This document shows positions 8,585-16,476 of a stretch of DNA of 41,739 nucleotides, one piece after another (within the stretch, counting starts at the first letter, position 1; every line of letters begins with the position of its first letter). A model generated the notes under the pieces. That model saw only the letters and a list, made by a program, of their open reading frames with translations, was not told where the DNA came from and made no database searches. Where the stretch lies: NCBI RefSeq assembly GCF_004310665.1, contig NZ_SIXF01000039.1, positions 1 to 41,739 of the forward strand. The letters are read 5' to 3'. This DNA comes from Pedobacter kyonggii (GTDB taxonomy: Bacteria > Bacteroidota > Bacteroidia > Sphingobacteriales > Sphingobacteriaceae). The translations under genes were made by a program, and so were the position numbers.

Positions 8585-8950
8585 CATTAAGAAGTTAAGA
8601 AAGTTTAGAGAACTATTCCACCATAATCTTTTTAATGCCCTTAACTTCTTAATGGTAAACGGATCTACATTGTTTTTTCATCATTAAGAAGTTAAGAAAG
8701 TTTAGAGAACTGTTACACCATAATCTTTTTAATGCCCTTAACTTCTTAATGGTAAACGGATCTCCATTGTTTTTTCATCATTAAGAAGTTAAGAAAGTTT
8801 AGAGAACTGTTACACCATAATCTTTTTAATGCCCTTAACTTCTTAATGGTAAACGGATCTACATTGTTTTTTCATCATTAAGAAGTTAAGAAAGGTTAAG
8901 GCTTTATGTAATTTTCTTAATTATTTAAATGCCTTAATGGTAAACGATTA
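8585..8950. repeat. Tandem array of 97-bp hairpin repeats (3 full copies plus one decayed)
   Basis: Units begin at 8585, 8682, 8779 and 8876, a constant 97-base step. Each full unit opens with CATTAAGAAGTTAAG and carries its perfect inverse CTTAACTTCTTAATG 40 bases later, so each can form a 15-bp hairpin, followed by a T-rich tail (TGTTTTTTCAT). The three full copies differ at only a few positions (ATTCC/GTTAC in the loop, CTACATT/CTCCATT in the tail). The fourth keeps both ends, but its middle is shortened and diverged. 97 is not a multiple of three and no frame is maintained, so the array is non-coding. It separates the ATPase 3' end from the Uma2 remnant; the rest up to 8974 is plain AT-rich spacer. 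Confidence 0.92.
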
Positions 8951-8974
8951 TATACTCCGCATATAAATAGCGTA

Positions 8975-10957
8975 TTAAAAATTCATCTTCTGAATTCGTA
9001 CCGCATTTAAAATGGCCAAAAGTGCAACACCAACATCGGCAAAAACGGCTTCCCACATGGTGGCAATACCACCTGCACCTAAAATTAAAACCAATGCTTT
9101 TACCGTGAATGCCAATACGATATTCTGGATCACAACCTTTTTGGTTGCCTTACCGATTTTAACCGCAGTTGCAATTTTAGAGGGCTGATCGGTTTGGATA
9201 ACTACATCGGCCGTTTCAATAGCAGCATCGCTCCCCATTGCCCCCATGGCAATACCAATGTCGCTAATGGCCAATACAGGCGTATCATTTATTCCATCAC
9301 CGACAAAAGCCACTACCTTACTTTTGTCGCTTTTAATTTCTTCCAGCCTGGCTACTTTATCTTCAGGTAATAAATCACCAAAATAAGTATCAATACCTAA
9401 GCCCTTTGCTACTTTTTTAACGATTGAGGTTTTATCACCGCTCAGCATCACTACCTGTTTTATTCCGTTTTCGTGAAGCTGTTTGATGGCTTCTGCGGCG
9501 TCTTCTTTTATTTCATCGGCAATTAAAACATATCCAACATATTTTTCGTCAACGGCAACAACCACAATACTTTCTTCAATAGCTGTAATCTTGGCATCAA
9601 AGGCAATATTAAATTTCTCTAAAAGCTTTGTGTTCCCTGCCAAAACCGCTTTGCCATTTACCGATCCCTTTAAGCCCATTCCAGCAATTTCCTCAATGTT
9701 TTCGGCGGGATGAATTTCTTTCTGGCCTGCGTATTCTACAATGGCCTTAGCAATTGGATGTGTTGATTTTGCTTCAACCGCAGTTAATAAATTCAAAAAC
9801 GTTGCTTCATCGATACTGCTTTCTACTTTCTGAACCTTAAAAACGCCTTTTGTCAGGGTTCCCGTTTTATCCATTACAACAGTATTCAGCTTGGTAATTA
9901 AATCGAGGAAATTAGAGCCTTTAAAAAGAATTCCATTTGCCGATGCAGCACCAATACCACCAAAATAACCCAAAGGGATAGAAATCACCAGCGCACATGG
10001 ACAAGATATTACCAGGAAAACCAGCGAACGGTACAACCAGGTTTGGAAGTGATATTCGCTTCCTAAAACCAATATCGGGATAGTAACCAGCGCGAGGGCC
10101 AAAAAGAAAACTATTGGTGTATATATTTTAGCAAACTTACGAATAAAGAGTTCGGTTTTAGCTTTACGCGTAGTGGCATTCTGAACCATTTCCAAAATGC
10201 GCGACAATGCACTGTCGGCAAAAGCCTTGGTTACTTTTACCTCGATTACCTTATCCAGATTAAGCATTCCGGCCAAAATCGATTCGCCCTTAATGATTGT
10301 ACGCGGTTTACTTTCGCCCGTTAAAGCAGCAGTATTAAAACTGCTTTTATCACTGACCAGTTCTCCATCTAAGGGGATTTTCTCACCAGCCTTTACTTGA
10401 ATAATCTCGCCAATTTCTACCTTTTCAGGATTAACGTCTTCATATTTTCCGTTGCGGAATACATGTGCTACATCTGCTCGGACATCCAGCAAAGCTTTGA
10501 TATTCCTTTTGGCACGATTTACTGCAGCCATTTGAAACAACTCGCCAATGGTATAAAAAAGCATCACTGTTACCCCTTCTGGGTATTCGCCAATTGCAAA
10601 AGCACCGATTGTAGCGACAGACATTAAAGAAAATTCGGTAAAGAAATCTTTGGCTTTAAAAGTTTCCCAAACCTCACGTAAAACAGGAATCCCCACAGGT
10701 AAATAAGCTACGATATACCAATAAGGCCGGATGAGCTGAAATGCAGGAACAGGAAATAAATTATCAAACGCAATTCCGATCAGCAGCATAACTAATGTTA
10801 CAATGGCTGGTAAATAAGTTTGAAAGGCCGATGGATCTCCACCATGATCATGGCCGTGTTCGTCGCCTTCTTCGTGTGAATGATCGTGGTTATGTTTTGG
10901 GGCGGAATGTACTTTACTGCTGCAACAGCTATCTTCTATATCGTGTGAATGGCTCAT
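8975..10957 (-). CDS. zntA: P1B-type heavy-metal-exporting ATPase (Zn/Cd/Pb type)
   Basis: A 660-residue metal pump of the inner membrane. Core motifs in order: TGES (213-216, actuator), CPC (319-321, metal path in the sixth helix), DKTGT (363-367, phosphorylated Asp), and GDGINDTPVLA near the C-terminus. The usual N-terminal CxxC heavy-metal domain is missing. In its place the first 40 residues contain ten histidines in HxH and HDH patterns plus a CC pair, a metal-buffering tail seen in some zinc and cadmium pumps. CPC with this histidine tail favours Zn2+/Cd2+ over copper. No metal-responsive regulator is adjacent, so control is unclear. The symbol reflects family resemblance, not proven substrate. 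Confidence 0.88.
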   Translation of the reverse strand: MSHSHDIEDSCCSSKVHSAPKHNHDHSHEEGDEHGHDHGGDPSAFQTYLPAIVTLVMLLIGIAFDNLFPVPAFQLIRPYWYIVAYLPVGIPVLREVWETFKAKDFFTEFSLMSVATIGAFAIGEYPEGVTVMLFYTIGELFQMAAVNRAKRNIKALLDVRADVAHVFRNGKYEDVNPEKVEIGEIIQVKAGEKIPLDGELVSDKSSFNTAALTGESKPRTIIKGESILAGMLNLDKVIEVKVTKAFADSALSRILEMVQNATTRKAKTELFIRKFAKIYTPIVFFLALALVTIPILVLGSEYHFQTWLYRSLVFLVISCPCALVISIPLGYFGGIGAASANGILFKGSNFLDLITKLNTVVMDKTGTLTKGVFKVQKVESSIDEATFLNLLTAVEAKSTHPIAKAIVEYAGQKEIHPAENIEEIAGMGLKGSVNGKAVLAGNTKLLEKFNIAFDAKITAIEESIVVVAVDEKYVGYVLIADEIKEDAAEAIKQLHENGIKQVVMLSGDKTSIVKKVAKGLGIDTYFGDLLPEDKVARLEEIKSDKSKVVAFVGDGINDTPVLAISDIGIAMGAMGSDAAIETADVVIQTDQPSKIATAVKIGKATKKVVIQNIVLAFTVKALVLILGAGGIATMWEAVFADVGVALLAILNAVRIQKMNF

Positions 10958-11304
10958 TATATCTATTGTATGCTAAACATCATTTTTATTTATTATCGAT
11001 AAAACCTCGCAGGTTTAGATAACCGTTTTCAAATTTATGGAAAATAAAATGCTTTATCCCGAATCGTTCTTAATAGCAATAATTTTTACAAGCACACAAT
11101 AAATTTTGTTAAAAAATGTTAATAGTGTATAAAAGATTTAAAATCATGAAATCTATTAAAATTTCTTTTTCAGCATCCGAACTCTGGAGACGTTTAGGTT
11201 TAGCAAAAATCTACTACTGGTTTAACAAGTAATATTCTTAATATATAGTACCAGTATTAATTAGTATTTCATAAATTTCGCATAATTACTAACTTATTAA
11301 GCGA
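10958..11304. other. Divergent intergenic gap, ATPase / M13 peptidase
   Basis: 347 bases that must hold the promoters for both flanking genes. A near match to the -7 box (TAAATTTCG, about 11271-11279) precedes the peptidase. The only other item is a 28-codon frame at 11146-11232, listed separately. Confidence 0.4.
11146..11232 (+). CDS. Possible 28-residue peptide
   Basis: ATG at 11146 opens a short frame that starts MKSIKISFSASELWRRLG and ends IYYWFNK with TAA. It is basic and aromatic (two W, two Y) and could be an amphipathic membrane-active peptide or the leader of the peptidase message. There is no clear ribosome site, but Bacteroidota rarely show one. Nothing beyond composition supports translation; it may be chance. 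Confidence 0.22.
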   Translation: MKSIKISFSASELWRRLGLAKIYYWFNK

Positions 11305-13338
11305 ATGAAATACCAAAATTTGAAAAGATGTTTTGCGGCGCTAGGTATAGTCGCTGCTAGCTTTTCTGCAAATGCACAAACCAAAAAATTTATCGACCCT
11401 GCTAACATGGATCTTTCCGTTAAGCCAGGCGACGATTTCTACACCTACGCAAGTGGCACGTGGATCAAAAATAATCCTGTTCCTGCTAAAGAAACCCGTT
11501 GGGGTTCATTTAACGAACTTCGCGATTTCAACATCAATGCTGTTAAATCTTTAGTAGAAGATGCAGCTGCTGATAAATCTGCTCCTGCAGGCTCTGTTAA
11601 GCGTAGAGTTGGCGATTTTTATACGGCTGCCATGGATAGTGCAACCATAGAAAAACTGGGCTACACACCAATAAAAGCCGATTTAGAGAAAATCAAACAG
11701 ATTAAAAACATTCAGGGTGTGCTTGATCAAGTTGCTTATATGCGAACCAATGGTTTAGGCGGTGGAATGTTCGGCCTGGGTGTTGGCCAAGACCGCAAGA
11801 ATGTAAACAAATACATGGTGAATATTAGTCAGGGCGGTACAACACTTCCCGATCGTGATTATTATCTGAAAGATGACACGCGCAGTGTTAAAATCCGTGA
11901 GGCTTATAACACGTATATGGTTACGCTATTTACCTTAACAGGAAGTACACCTGAAGAAGCAAAACAAAAAGCAGCTACCGTTTATACAATTGAAAAGCAA
12001 TTTGCTGAAGCGCAGATGAGCCGTTTAGAAATGCGTGATCCTTACGCCACCTACAACAAACTTACTGTTGCAGAACTGAACAAAAAAACTCCAGACATTA
12101 ACTGGACAACCTATTTACCTAAATTTAAAATCAAAAACCAAGATACCGTTCTGGTTTCATCGCCTAAATTTATGGCAAACCTGGATGGAATGTTAAAATC
12201 GGTTCCAGTTACCGATTGGCAAACTTACCTGGAGTGGAACATTTTAAAAGGTTCTGCCTCTAGTTTAAGTTCTCCATTTGTTAAGGCAAGTTTCGCTTTC
12301 ACACAGGCGCAAACTGGTCAGAAAGTACAAACACCACGTTGGCAACGGATGTCATCTTTAACTGATGGCACTATTGGCGAACTATTGGGCCAGCTTTATG
12401 TAGCCAAGTATTTTAAGCCAGAAGCTAAAGAACGCATGAACGAGATGATTGTGAATTTGCGGAAAGCTTTCGAAATCAGGATTAATGGTTTAGAGTGGAT
12501 GAGCCCTGAAACCAAACAAAAAGCATTGGCTAAGCTCAATGCATTTACACCAAAAGTGGGTTATCCGGAAAAATGGAAAAACTACGATGGTTTAGTAATT
12601 AATAAAGACACCTACTTCCAAAACTTACGTAATGCAAGCGTTTGGGGTTACAACGAAATGGTTGATCAGTTAGGTAAACCTGTAGATCGCAAACGTTTTG
12701 GCATGACCCCTCCAACAGTTAATGCTTACTACAGCCCTACCCTGAACGAAATTGTTTTCCCTGCAGGTATTTTACAGTTTCCTTTCTTCGATCCAAATGC
12801 TGACGATGCCGTTAACTACGGTGGTATCGGTGCAGTAATCGGTCATGAAATGAGCCATGGTTTTGATGACAGCGGAAGCCAGTATGATGCTGCTGGTAAT
12901 TTAAAAAACTGGTGGACAGCTGAAGACAAAGCCAAATTTGATGCTAAAACAAAAGCTTTAGGTGAGCAGTTTGATGGCTATACCGTTTTAGATACTATCC
13001 ATGTAATCGGCAAATTGACTATGGGCGAAAACATAGGCGATTTAGGAGGCCTAAACGCGGCTTATACTGCTTTTAAAATGACTAAACAAGGTCAAAGTAA
13101 TGAGAAAATTGATGGTTTTACGCCAGATCAGCGTTTTTTCCTTGCCTGGGCGCAGGTATGGAGAGGTAATATTTTACCAGAAAGTGCCGCTCAGTTAATT
13201 AAAACCGATCCACATTCTCCAGGCCCGTACCGTACTATTGGTGCACCTGTAAATATGGATGCATGGTACAATGCTTTTGATGTTAAGCCTGGCGATAAAT
13301 TATACAAAAAACCAGAAGACAGAATTAGAATGTGGTAG
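11305..13338 (+). CDS. M13-family zinc metallopeptidase (neprilysin/PepO-like), secreted
   Basis: A 677-residue exported endopeptidase. A Sec signal (MKYQNLKRCF...SFSANAQ) precedes the M13 N-terminal lobe, which opens with DDFYTYASGTWIKNNPVP. The zinc site is intact: HEMSH at residues 514-518 (first two ligands and the catalytic Glu) and ENIGD at 575-579 (third ligand E575 and its Asp partner). NAYYSPTLNEIVFPAG, the substrate-binding strand, lies just before. The C-terminus ends DRIRMW, the usual tryptophan finish. Such enzymes cut oligopeptides in the periplasm or at the cell surface. It stands alone with a strong terminator at 13421. Confidence 0.95.
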   Translation: MKYQNLKRCFAALGIVAASFSANAQTKKFIDPANMDLSVKPGDDFYTYASGTWIKNNPVPAKETRWGSFNELRDFNINAVKSLVEDAAADKSAPAGSVKRRVGDFYTAAMDSATIEKLGYTPIKADLEKIKQIKNIQGVLDQVAYMRTNGLGGGMFGLGVGQDRKNVNKYMVNISQGGTTLPDRDYYLKDDTRSVKIREAYNTYMVTLFTLTGSTPEEAKQKAATVYTIEKQFAEAQMSRLEMRDPYATYNKLTVAELNKKTPDINWTTYLPKFKIKNQDTVLVSSPKFMANLDGMLKSVPVTDWQTYLEWNILKGSASSLSSPFVKASFAFTQAQTGQKVQTPRWQRMSSLTDGTIGELLGQLYVAKYFKPEAKERMNEMIVNLRKAFEIRINGLEWMSPETKQKALAKLNAFTPKVGYPEKWKNYDGLVINKDTYFQNLRNASVWGYNEMVDQLGKPVDRKRFGMTPPTVNAYYSPTLNEIVFPAGILQFPFFDPNADDAVNYGGIGAVIGHEMSHGFDDSGSQYDAAGNLKNWWTAEDKAKFDAKTKALGEQFDGYTVLDTIHVIGKLTMGENIGDLGGLNAAYTAFKMTKQGQSNEKIDGFTPDQRFFLAWAQVWRGNILPESAAQLIKTDPHSPGPYRTIGAPVNMDAWYNAFDVKPGDKLYKKPEDRIRMW

Positions 13339-13420
13339 ATTGAGGTGGAAGGTTAAAAGGTGGAGGGCTTAAGGCTTTCACTCAATAGTCAATTATTTTA
13401 TATCATCCCTATATTACAAG

Positions 13421-13450
13421 CGCCCCGATTTAATTGGGGCGTTTCGTTTT
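13421..13450 (+). terminator. Rho-independent terminator after the M13 peptidase
   Basis: CGCCCC and GGGGCG pair around GATTTAATT, followed by TTTCGTTTT. It lies about 80 bases after the stop codon. Confidence 0.88.
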
Positions 13451-13464
13451 ATTAGCGTGGCATC

Positions 13465-13566
13465 AGATGTAACATCTAACACTGGCTGAAATTATCAATT
13501 CAATTCAGTAGAATAATCAATTCTTTTAGATGTTGAATAAATCAGTCGGATGTTACCATCCGACTG
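13465..13566. repeat. Cluster of GATGT/ACATC palindromes
   Basis: AGATGT-A-ACATCT at 13465-13477 is followed by a TTAGATGTTGAA half copy near 13527, then CAGTCGGATG/CATCCGACTG at 13543-13566, a perfect 10-bp stem on a TTAC loop. The shared GATGTTAC/ATC core suggests one small palindromic family. No T-run follows, so it is not a simple terminator. It sits between the M13 terminator and the DUF2625 promoter and, with them, fills the 13339-13649 gap. Confidence 0.6.
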
Positions 13567-13619
13567 CACAATTAATCAAAAATTATCCAACTCCTTTCAA
13601 CAATTCTTAATTATCATTC

Positions 13620-13627
13620 TATCTTTG
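13620..13627 (+). promoter_or_regulatory. Bacteroidota -7 element for the DUF2625 gene
   Basis: TATCTTTG matches TAnnTTTG exactly, 22 bases before the ATG at 13650. No clear TTTG -33 box is seen at the right distance. Confidence 0.5.
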
Positions 13628-13649
13628 GAAAAACATAAGCCCCTTTTTC

Positions 13650-14462
13650 ATGAGAAGCGCATTCAAAACAATTCTTATCCTAAGTTTAACTTTAGTCTCT
13701 TCAATAACTTTTGCTCAAGATAATAAGTTAATCAGTCTCGAAGCATTGGTAAATAAAACCGATCCAGCTTGGCCACTGGTAAAAAAGTGGATCGATTCTG
13801 CCAAAAATAAGGTCGAGATTCTGCCAGTTGATTCTGCAAAAGCAAAAGAAGTTTTATATAATTCGCAAATGACTACCTATGCTACACTTGGCTCGGTAAT
13901 TTACAATACAGGAGGCATTTTGGTTGATAATGGCTGGATTAGAATTTTAGGTTCGGGCAGCGAAAGATTGAGCCGGAATGTTGCTGAATGGAACAAAGGA
14001 AAAACCATAAAAGAATATGGCGATAACATTCCTTACCTTTTAATTGCCGATGATGCTGTAGGTGGTTTCTTTGCCATCAATTATGGCGGCTTAGGTAAAG
14101 ACATTAAAAACGTGTATTACCTGGAGCCTAACAGCCTAACCTGGCAACCACTTGGAGCGGGCTATGGTGAGTTTCTTGTTTTTTGTTTTGATAGTGATCT
14201 TTCTAAATTTTATAAAGGCTTACGTTGGAGCAGCTGGAACCAGTTTATTGCAAATTTAGATGGCACCAAAACTTATAGCTTTCGCCCATATTTATGGGAA
14301 GAAGGTACCGACATTGATAAATGCACTCGGAAACTTGTTGGGATTGAAGAAATGTACCGTTTCAATATCATGAAGTCGAAAGAACTGAATGCGGATAAAG
14401 GCATAAAAAAAGATGATACACAAAAGAAGGAAACCAAAGGGGAAACTAAAAATGAGCAGTAA
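13650..14462 (+). CDS. DUF2625-family exported protein
   Basis: 270 residues. After a Sec signal (MRSAFKTILI...ITFAQ) the body follows DUF2625: an opening like LVNKTDPAWPLVKKWI, then VEILPVDSAKAKEVL, TYATLGSVIYNTGGIL, then DNGWIRILGSGSERL, and YGEFLVFCFDSDL. The tail (GIKKDDTQKKETKGETKNEQ) is charged and disordered. Family function is unknown. Many homologues are cytoplasmic; a signal peptide and lysine-rich tail suggest an exported variant here. It is followed after 23 bases by the DinB-like gene on the same strand, so they may be co-transcribed. Confidence 0.8.
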   Translation: MRSAFKTILILSLTLVSSITFAQDNKLISLEALVNKTDPAWPLVKKWIDSAKNKVEILPVDSAKAKEVLYNSQMTTYATLGSVIYNTGGILVDNGWIRILGSGSERLSRNVAEWNKGKTIKEYGDNIPYLLIADDAVGGFFAINYGGLGKDIKNVYYLEPNSLTWQPLGAGYGEFLVFCFDSDLSKFYKGLRWSSWNQFIANLDGTKTYSFRPYLWEEGTDIDKCTRKLVGIEEMYRFNIMKSKELNADKGIKKDDTQKKETKGETKNEQ

Positions 14463-14485
14463 GTTACTGTCTATAAAAAAATTAA

Positions 14486-14950
14486 ATGACTGATACACTT
14501 GCTACCATCACCCAGATTAAAAATACCAGGACTTTTATACTAGAGCTGGTAAAAGATTTGAGCATCGAGCAATTAAACAAAATCCCAGCAGGTTTTAACA
14601 ATAACATCATTTGGAATATCGCCCATTTAACCGCGGCGCAGCAAAATATGTGTTATGTAAGATCAGGCTTAGCGATAACTGTTAAAGACGAGCACTTTTC
14701 GCCGTTTTTAAGTGGGACAAAGCCTGAAAAGCTTATTGAGCAGAAAGAGATTGATTCGATTTTCGAGGTACTGTTAAATAATATGGATCGTTTAGCCGCT
14801 GATTATTCAAGCGGTGCCTTTCTAAAGTTCGACCCATGGGATAAACGTTATGGCATGAAATTAAACTCAATTGAAGATGCAATAAATTTTATTCCTTTCC
14901 ACGAGGGTATGCACATTGGCTACATCATGGCCTTAAAGAAACTTGTATAG
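14486..14950 (+). CDS. DinB-superfamily protein
   Basis: 154 residues of the four-helix-bundle DinB fold. Likely metal ligands are the histidine in WNIAHLTAA (about residue 47) and the two in HEGMHIGYIMALKKL near the C-terminus, the standard three-histidine arrangement. The family includes thiol-dependent transferases and many proteins of unknown role, and the name comes from a DNA-damage-inducible gene in Bacillus. No signal peptide. It trails the DUF2625 gene closely. Function beyond the metal-binding bundle cannot be assigned. Confidence 0.8.
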   Translation: MTDTLATITQIKNTRTFILELVKDLSIEQLNKIPAGFNNNIIWNIAHLTAAQQNMCYVRSGLAITVKDEHFSPFLSGTKPEKLIEQKEIDSIFEVLLNNMDRLAADYSSGAFLKFDPWDKRYGMKLNSIEDAINFIPFHEGMHIGYIMALKKLV

Positions 14951-14990
14951 GAGGTTGCATCTATGATATTCCCATGCTTCAGTTTAAAAT

Positions 14991-15329
14991 CTAAGCATAC
15001 TTTGCCTGTGTTTTCTTGGGTAATTTGGCTAAAACCATCGCCCTCGAATCGGCCACTCTTTTTTTCAGTTCTGTATCATTAAACACCTCCAGATTATCAA
15101 CCCGGATCCATTGTCGTTTAGCCATATGGTGGGCCTGTTGTATGCCATCTCTAGCCGTTAATGCATCAAACTCTTCAGGATCACACTTTATAGAGAAACT
15201 GTTATCTTCATCAATAGCGATAATGAAATACATTTTTTCTTCAATCATGAAGCATAAATGACCCCATTTCATTCCCTCGGTTGTACCAGGTAAATTCAAA
15301 CAATATTCTCTGAAAGATTCGATATCCAT
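14991..15329 (-). CDS. MmcQ/YjbR-family protein
   Basis: 112 residues with the compact YjbR fold. Visible marks are the opening FREYCLNLPGTTEGMKWGH, the central YFIIAIDEDNSFSIKCDPEEF, and the QWIRV strand with a C-terminal helix ending LAKLPKKTQAKYA. The family has a CyaY-like fold and was proposed to bind DNA; its job is not settled. The ATG at 15329 is touched by a (TTTAGGG)n tract, so its 5' untranslated region is largely made of heptamer repeats. It converges with the DinB-like gene. Confidence 0.85.
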   Translation of the reverse strand: MDIESFREYCLNLPGTTEGMKWGHLCFMIEEKMYFIIAIDEDNSFSIKCDPEEFDALTARDGIQQAHHMAKRQWIRVDNLEVFNDTELKKRVADSRAMVLAKLPKKTQAKYA

Positions 15330-15363
15330 TTTAGGGTTTAGGGTTTAGGGTTTAGGGTTTAGG
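15330..15363. repeat. Telomere-like heptamer microsatellite, (TTTAGGG) x 4.9
   Basis: Four complete TTTAGGG units and a six-base fifth run without interruption from the base after the CAT of the YjbR-like gene. On the coding strand the message would read CCCTAAA repeats directly into the ATG. A change of one unit would shift the promoter-to-start distance by seven bases without touching the protein. The sequence equals the plant telomere unit; that resemblance is presumably coincidental. Confidence 0.95.
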
Positions 15364-15509
15364 TAAGATCAAAGCTAACAACAAAAGATTAAAGCTGAAA
15401 GAGAAAAAGTCAGAGGCCGGGCGTCCGGAGTCCGATGATTAAAGCGGCTTAGCTTTCCTATCTCTGGCTAATTTATCCTGAAATCCAGAAATCATATTGA
15501 TCCTGTGTC

Positions 15510-15517
15510 TATATTTG
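15510..15517 (+). promoter_or_regulatory. Bacteroidota -7 element for mnmD
   Basis: TATATTTG fits TAnnTTTG exactly, 37 bases upstream of the mnmD ATG. Confidence 0.5.
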
Positions 15518-15554
15518 CATCATTATCTTGAAAAAATCCTTTAAATCCTAGCTC

Positions 15555-16223
15555 ATGAATATAATAACGCCTACTGCTGATGGTTCGAATACACTTTACA
15601 ATGAAACTATAGGCGAACATTACCACAGTAAACATGGTGCATTACAGGAAAGCAAACACGTATTTATTGATGCAGGATTAAAATTCACATCTGCTAATTT
15701 AACTGAAATTTCCATTTTCGAAGTTGGTTTCGGCACCGGATTGAACTTTATTTTAAGTTTCGAATATTGTGCGGCAAATAACATTAAACTTAACTATACC
15801 AGTATCGAAGCCTTTCCGCTTCCTACAGCAGTAATTGAGCAAACAGGTTATGCAGCATATGTTCTCGAAGTAATATGGGCCGATTTTATTTCAAATTACC
15901 CTGATGCATTAAAAGCGCCTCAAAAATTAACTTCGCTTTGCAACTTAGAAATTCCACATACTACCTTGGCAGAATACCAGAGCGACCAAAAATTTGATGT
16001 GATTTATTACGATGCCTTTTCTGTGCAGCACCAGCCCGAAATGTGGAGTGATGAAATTATTGCACATGCCTGCAGTTTCTTAAAACCAGGCGGAGTTTTT
16101 GTTACTTACGCCATTACCGGAAAGCTGAAAAGAGCCATTAAAGCCTGCGGATTTACCATCGAAAAATTACCTGGTGCACCCGGAAAAAGAGAAATGCTTA
16201 GGGCAACGAAGGCAGAGGGTTAG
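15555..16223 (+). CDS. mnmD: tRNA 5-methylaminomethyl-2-thiouridine methyltransferase (MnmD domain only)
   Basis: 222 residues. The protein opens with the family phrase LYNETIGEHYHSKHGALQES. The S-adenosylmethionine site is FEVGFGTGLNF (E56 to F65), followed by DVIYYDAFSVQHQPEMWSDE and KPGGVFVTY. MnmD makes the final methylation of the wobble uridine (mnm5s2U34). In enterobacteria it is fused to the FAD-dependent MnmC1 domain; here it stands alone, as is usual outside the gamma-proteobacteria. Signals around it: a -7 box at 15510 and no close downstream partner. Confidence 0.92.
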   Translation: MNIITPTADGSNTLYNETIGEHYHSKHGALQESKHVFIDAGLKFTSANLTEISIFEVGFGTGLNFILSFEYCAANNIKLNYTSIEAFPLPTAVIEQTGYAAYVLEVIWADFISNYPDALKAPQKLTSLCNLEIPHTTLAEYQSDQKFDVIYYDAFSVQHQPEMWSDEIIAHACSFLKPGGVFVTYAITGKLKRAIKACGFTIEKLPGAPGKREMLRATKAEG

Positions 16224-16309
16224 AAGGTATAGGGCGGAAAGGTTTTGGGCAATTTGCAGGAAAATGTAAATAGTAGCATTTGCAAAAGTACCTAAACCTG
16301 GGTGAAGCG

Positions 16310-16395
16310 GCAGCCTCCGTTTTTTCTACGGAGCTATAGCGTAACGCAGGACTAACTTTAAAATTCAAGGTTAATTGCTTTCCAAAAACCCTCCT
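16310..16395. repeat. Dispersed intergenic element, copy B
   Basis: Carries the same GCAGGACTAACTTTAAAA (16346-16363) as copy A, then AATTGCTTTCCAAAAA. Just before it CTCCGT/ACGGAG (16315-16333) forms a hairpin. No gene is visible in the 253-base gap between mnmD and the aldo/keto reductase. Confidence 0.6.
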
Positions 16396-16476
16396 CACCT
16401 CATTTTGACATAATTTCGACCTCCCATAAAAACTGCTGGCTCCAAGATTTGTTAGTTTAATATTAACATTCGTATC

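Noticed and set aside
8487-8687. Plus-strand frame across the first 97-bp repeat unit
   Set aside because: The frame breaks in the next copies because 97 is not a multiple of three, and its sequence is antisense to the Uma2 remnant.
8585-8950. Possible CRISPR array
   Set aside because: The whole 97-base unit repeats, so there are no unique spacers, and no cas gene is present.
15330-15363. True telomere or linear replicon end
   Set aside because: The tract is only 34 bases, internal, and between ordinary genes.
15575-15600. GGTTCGAAT resembling a tRNA T-arm
   Set aside because: It lies inside the mnmD coding sequence and no cloverleaf can be built around it.
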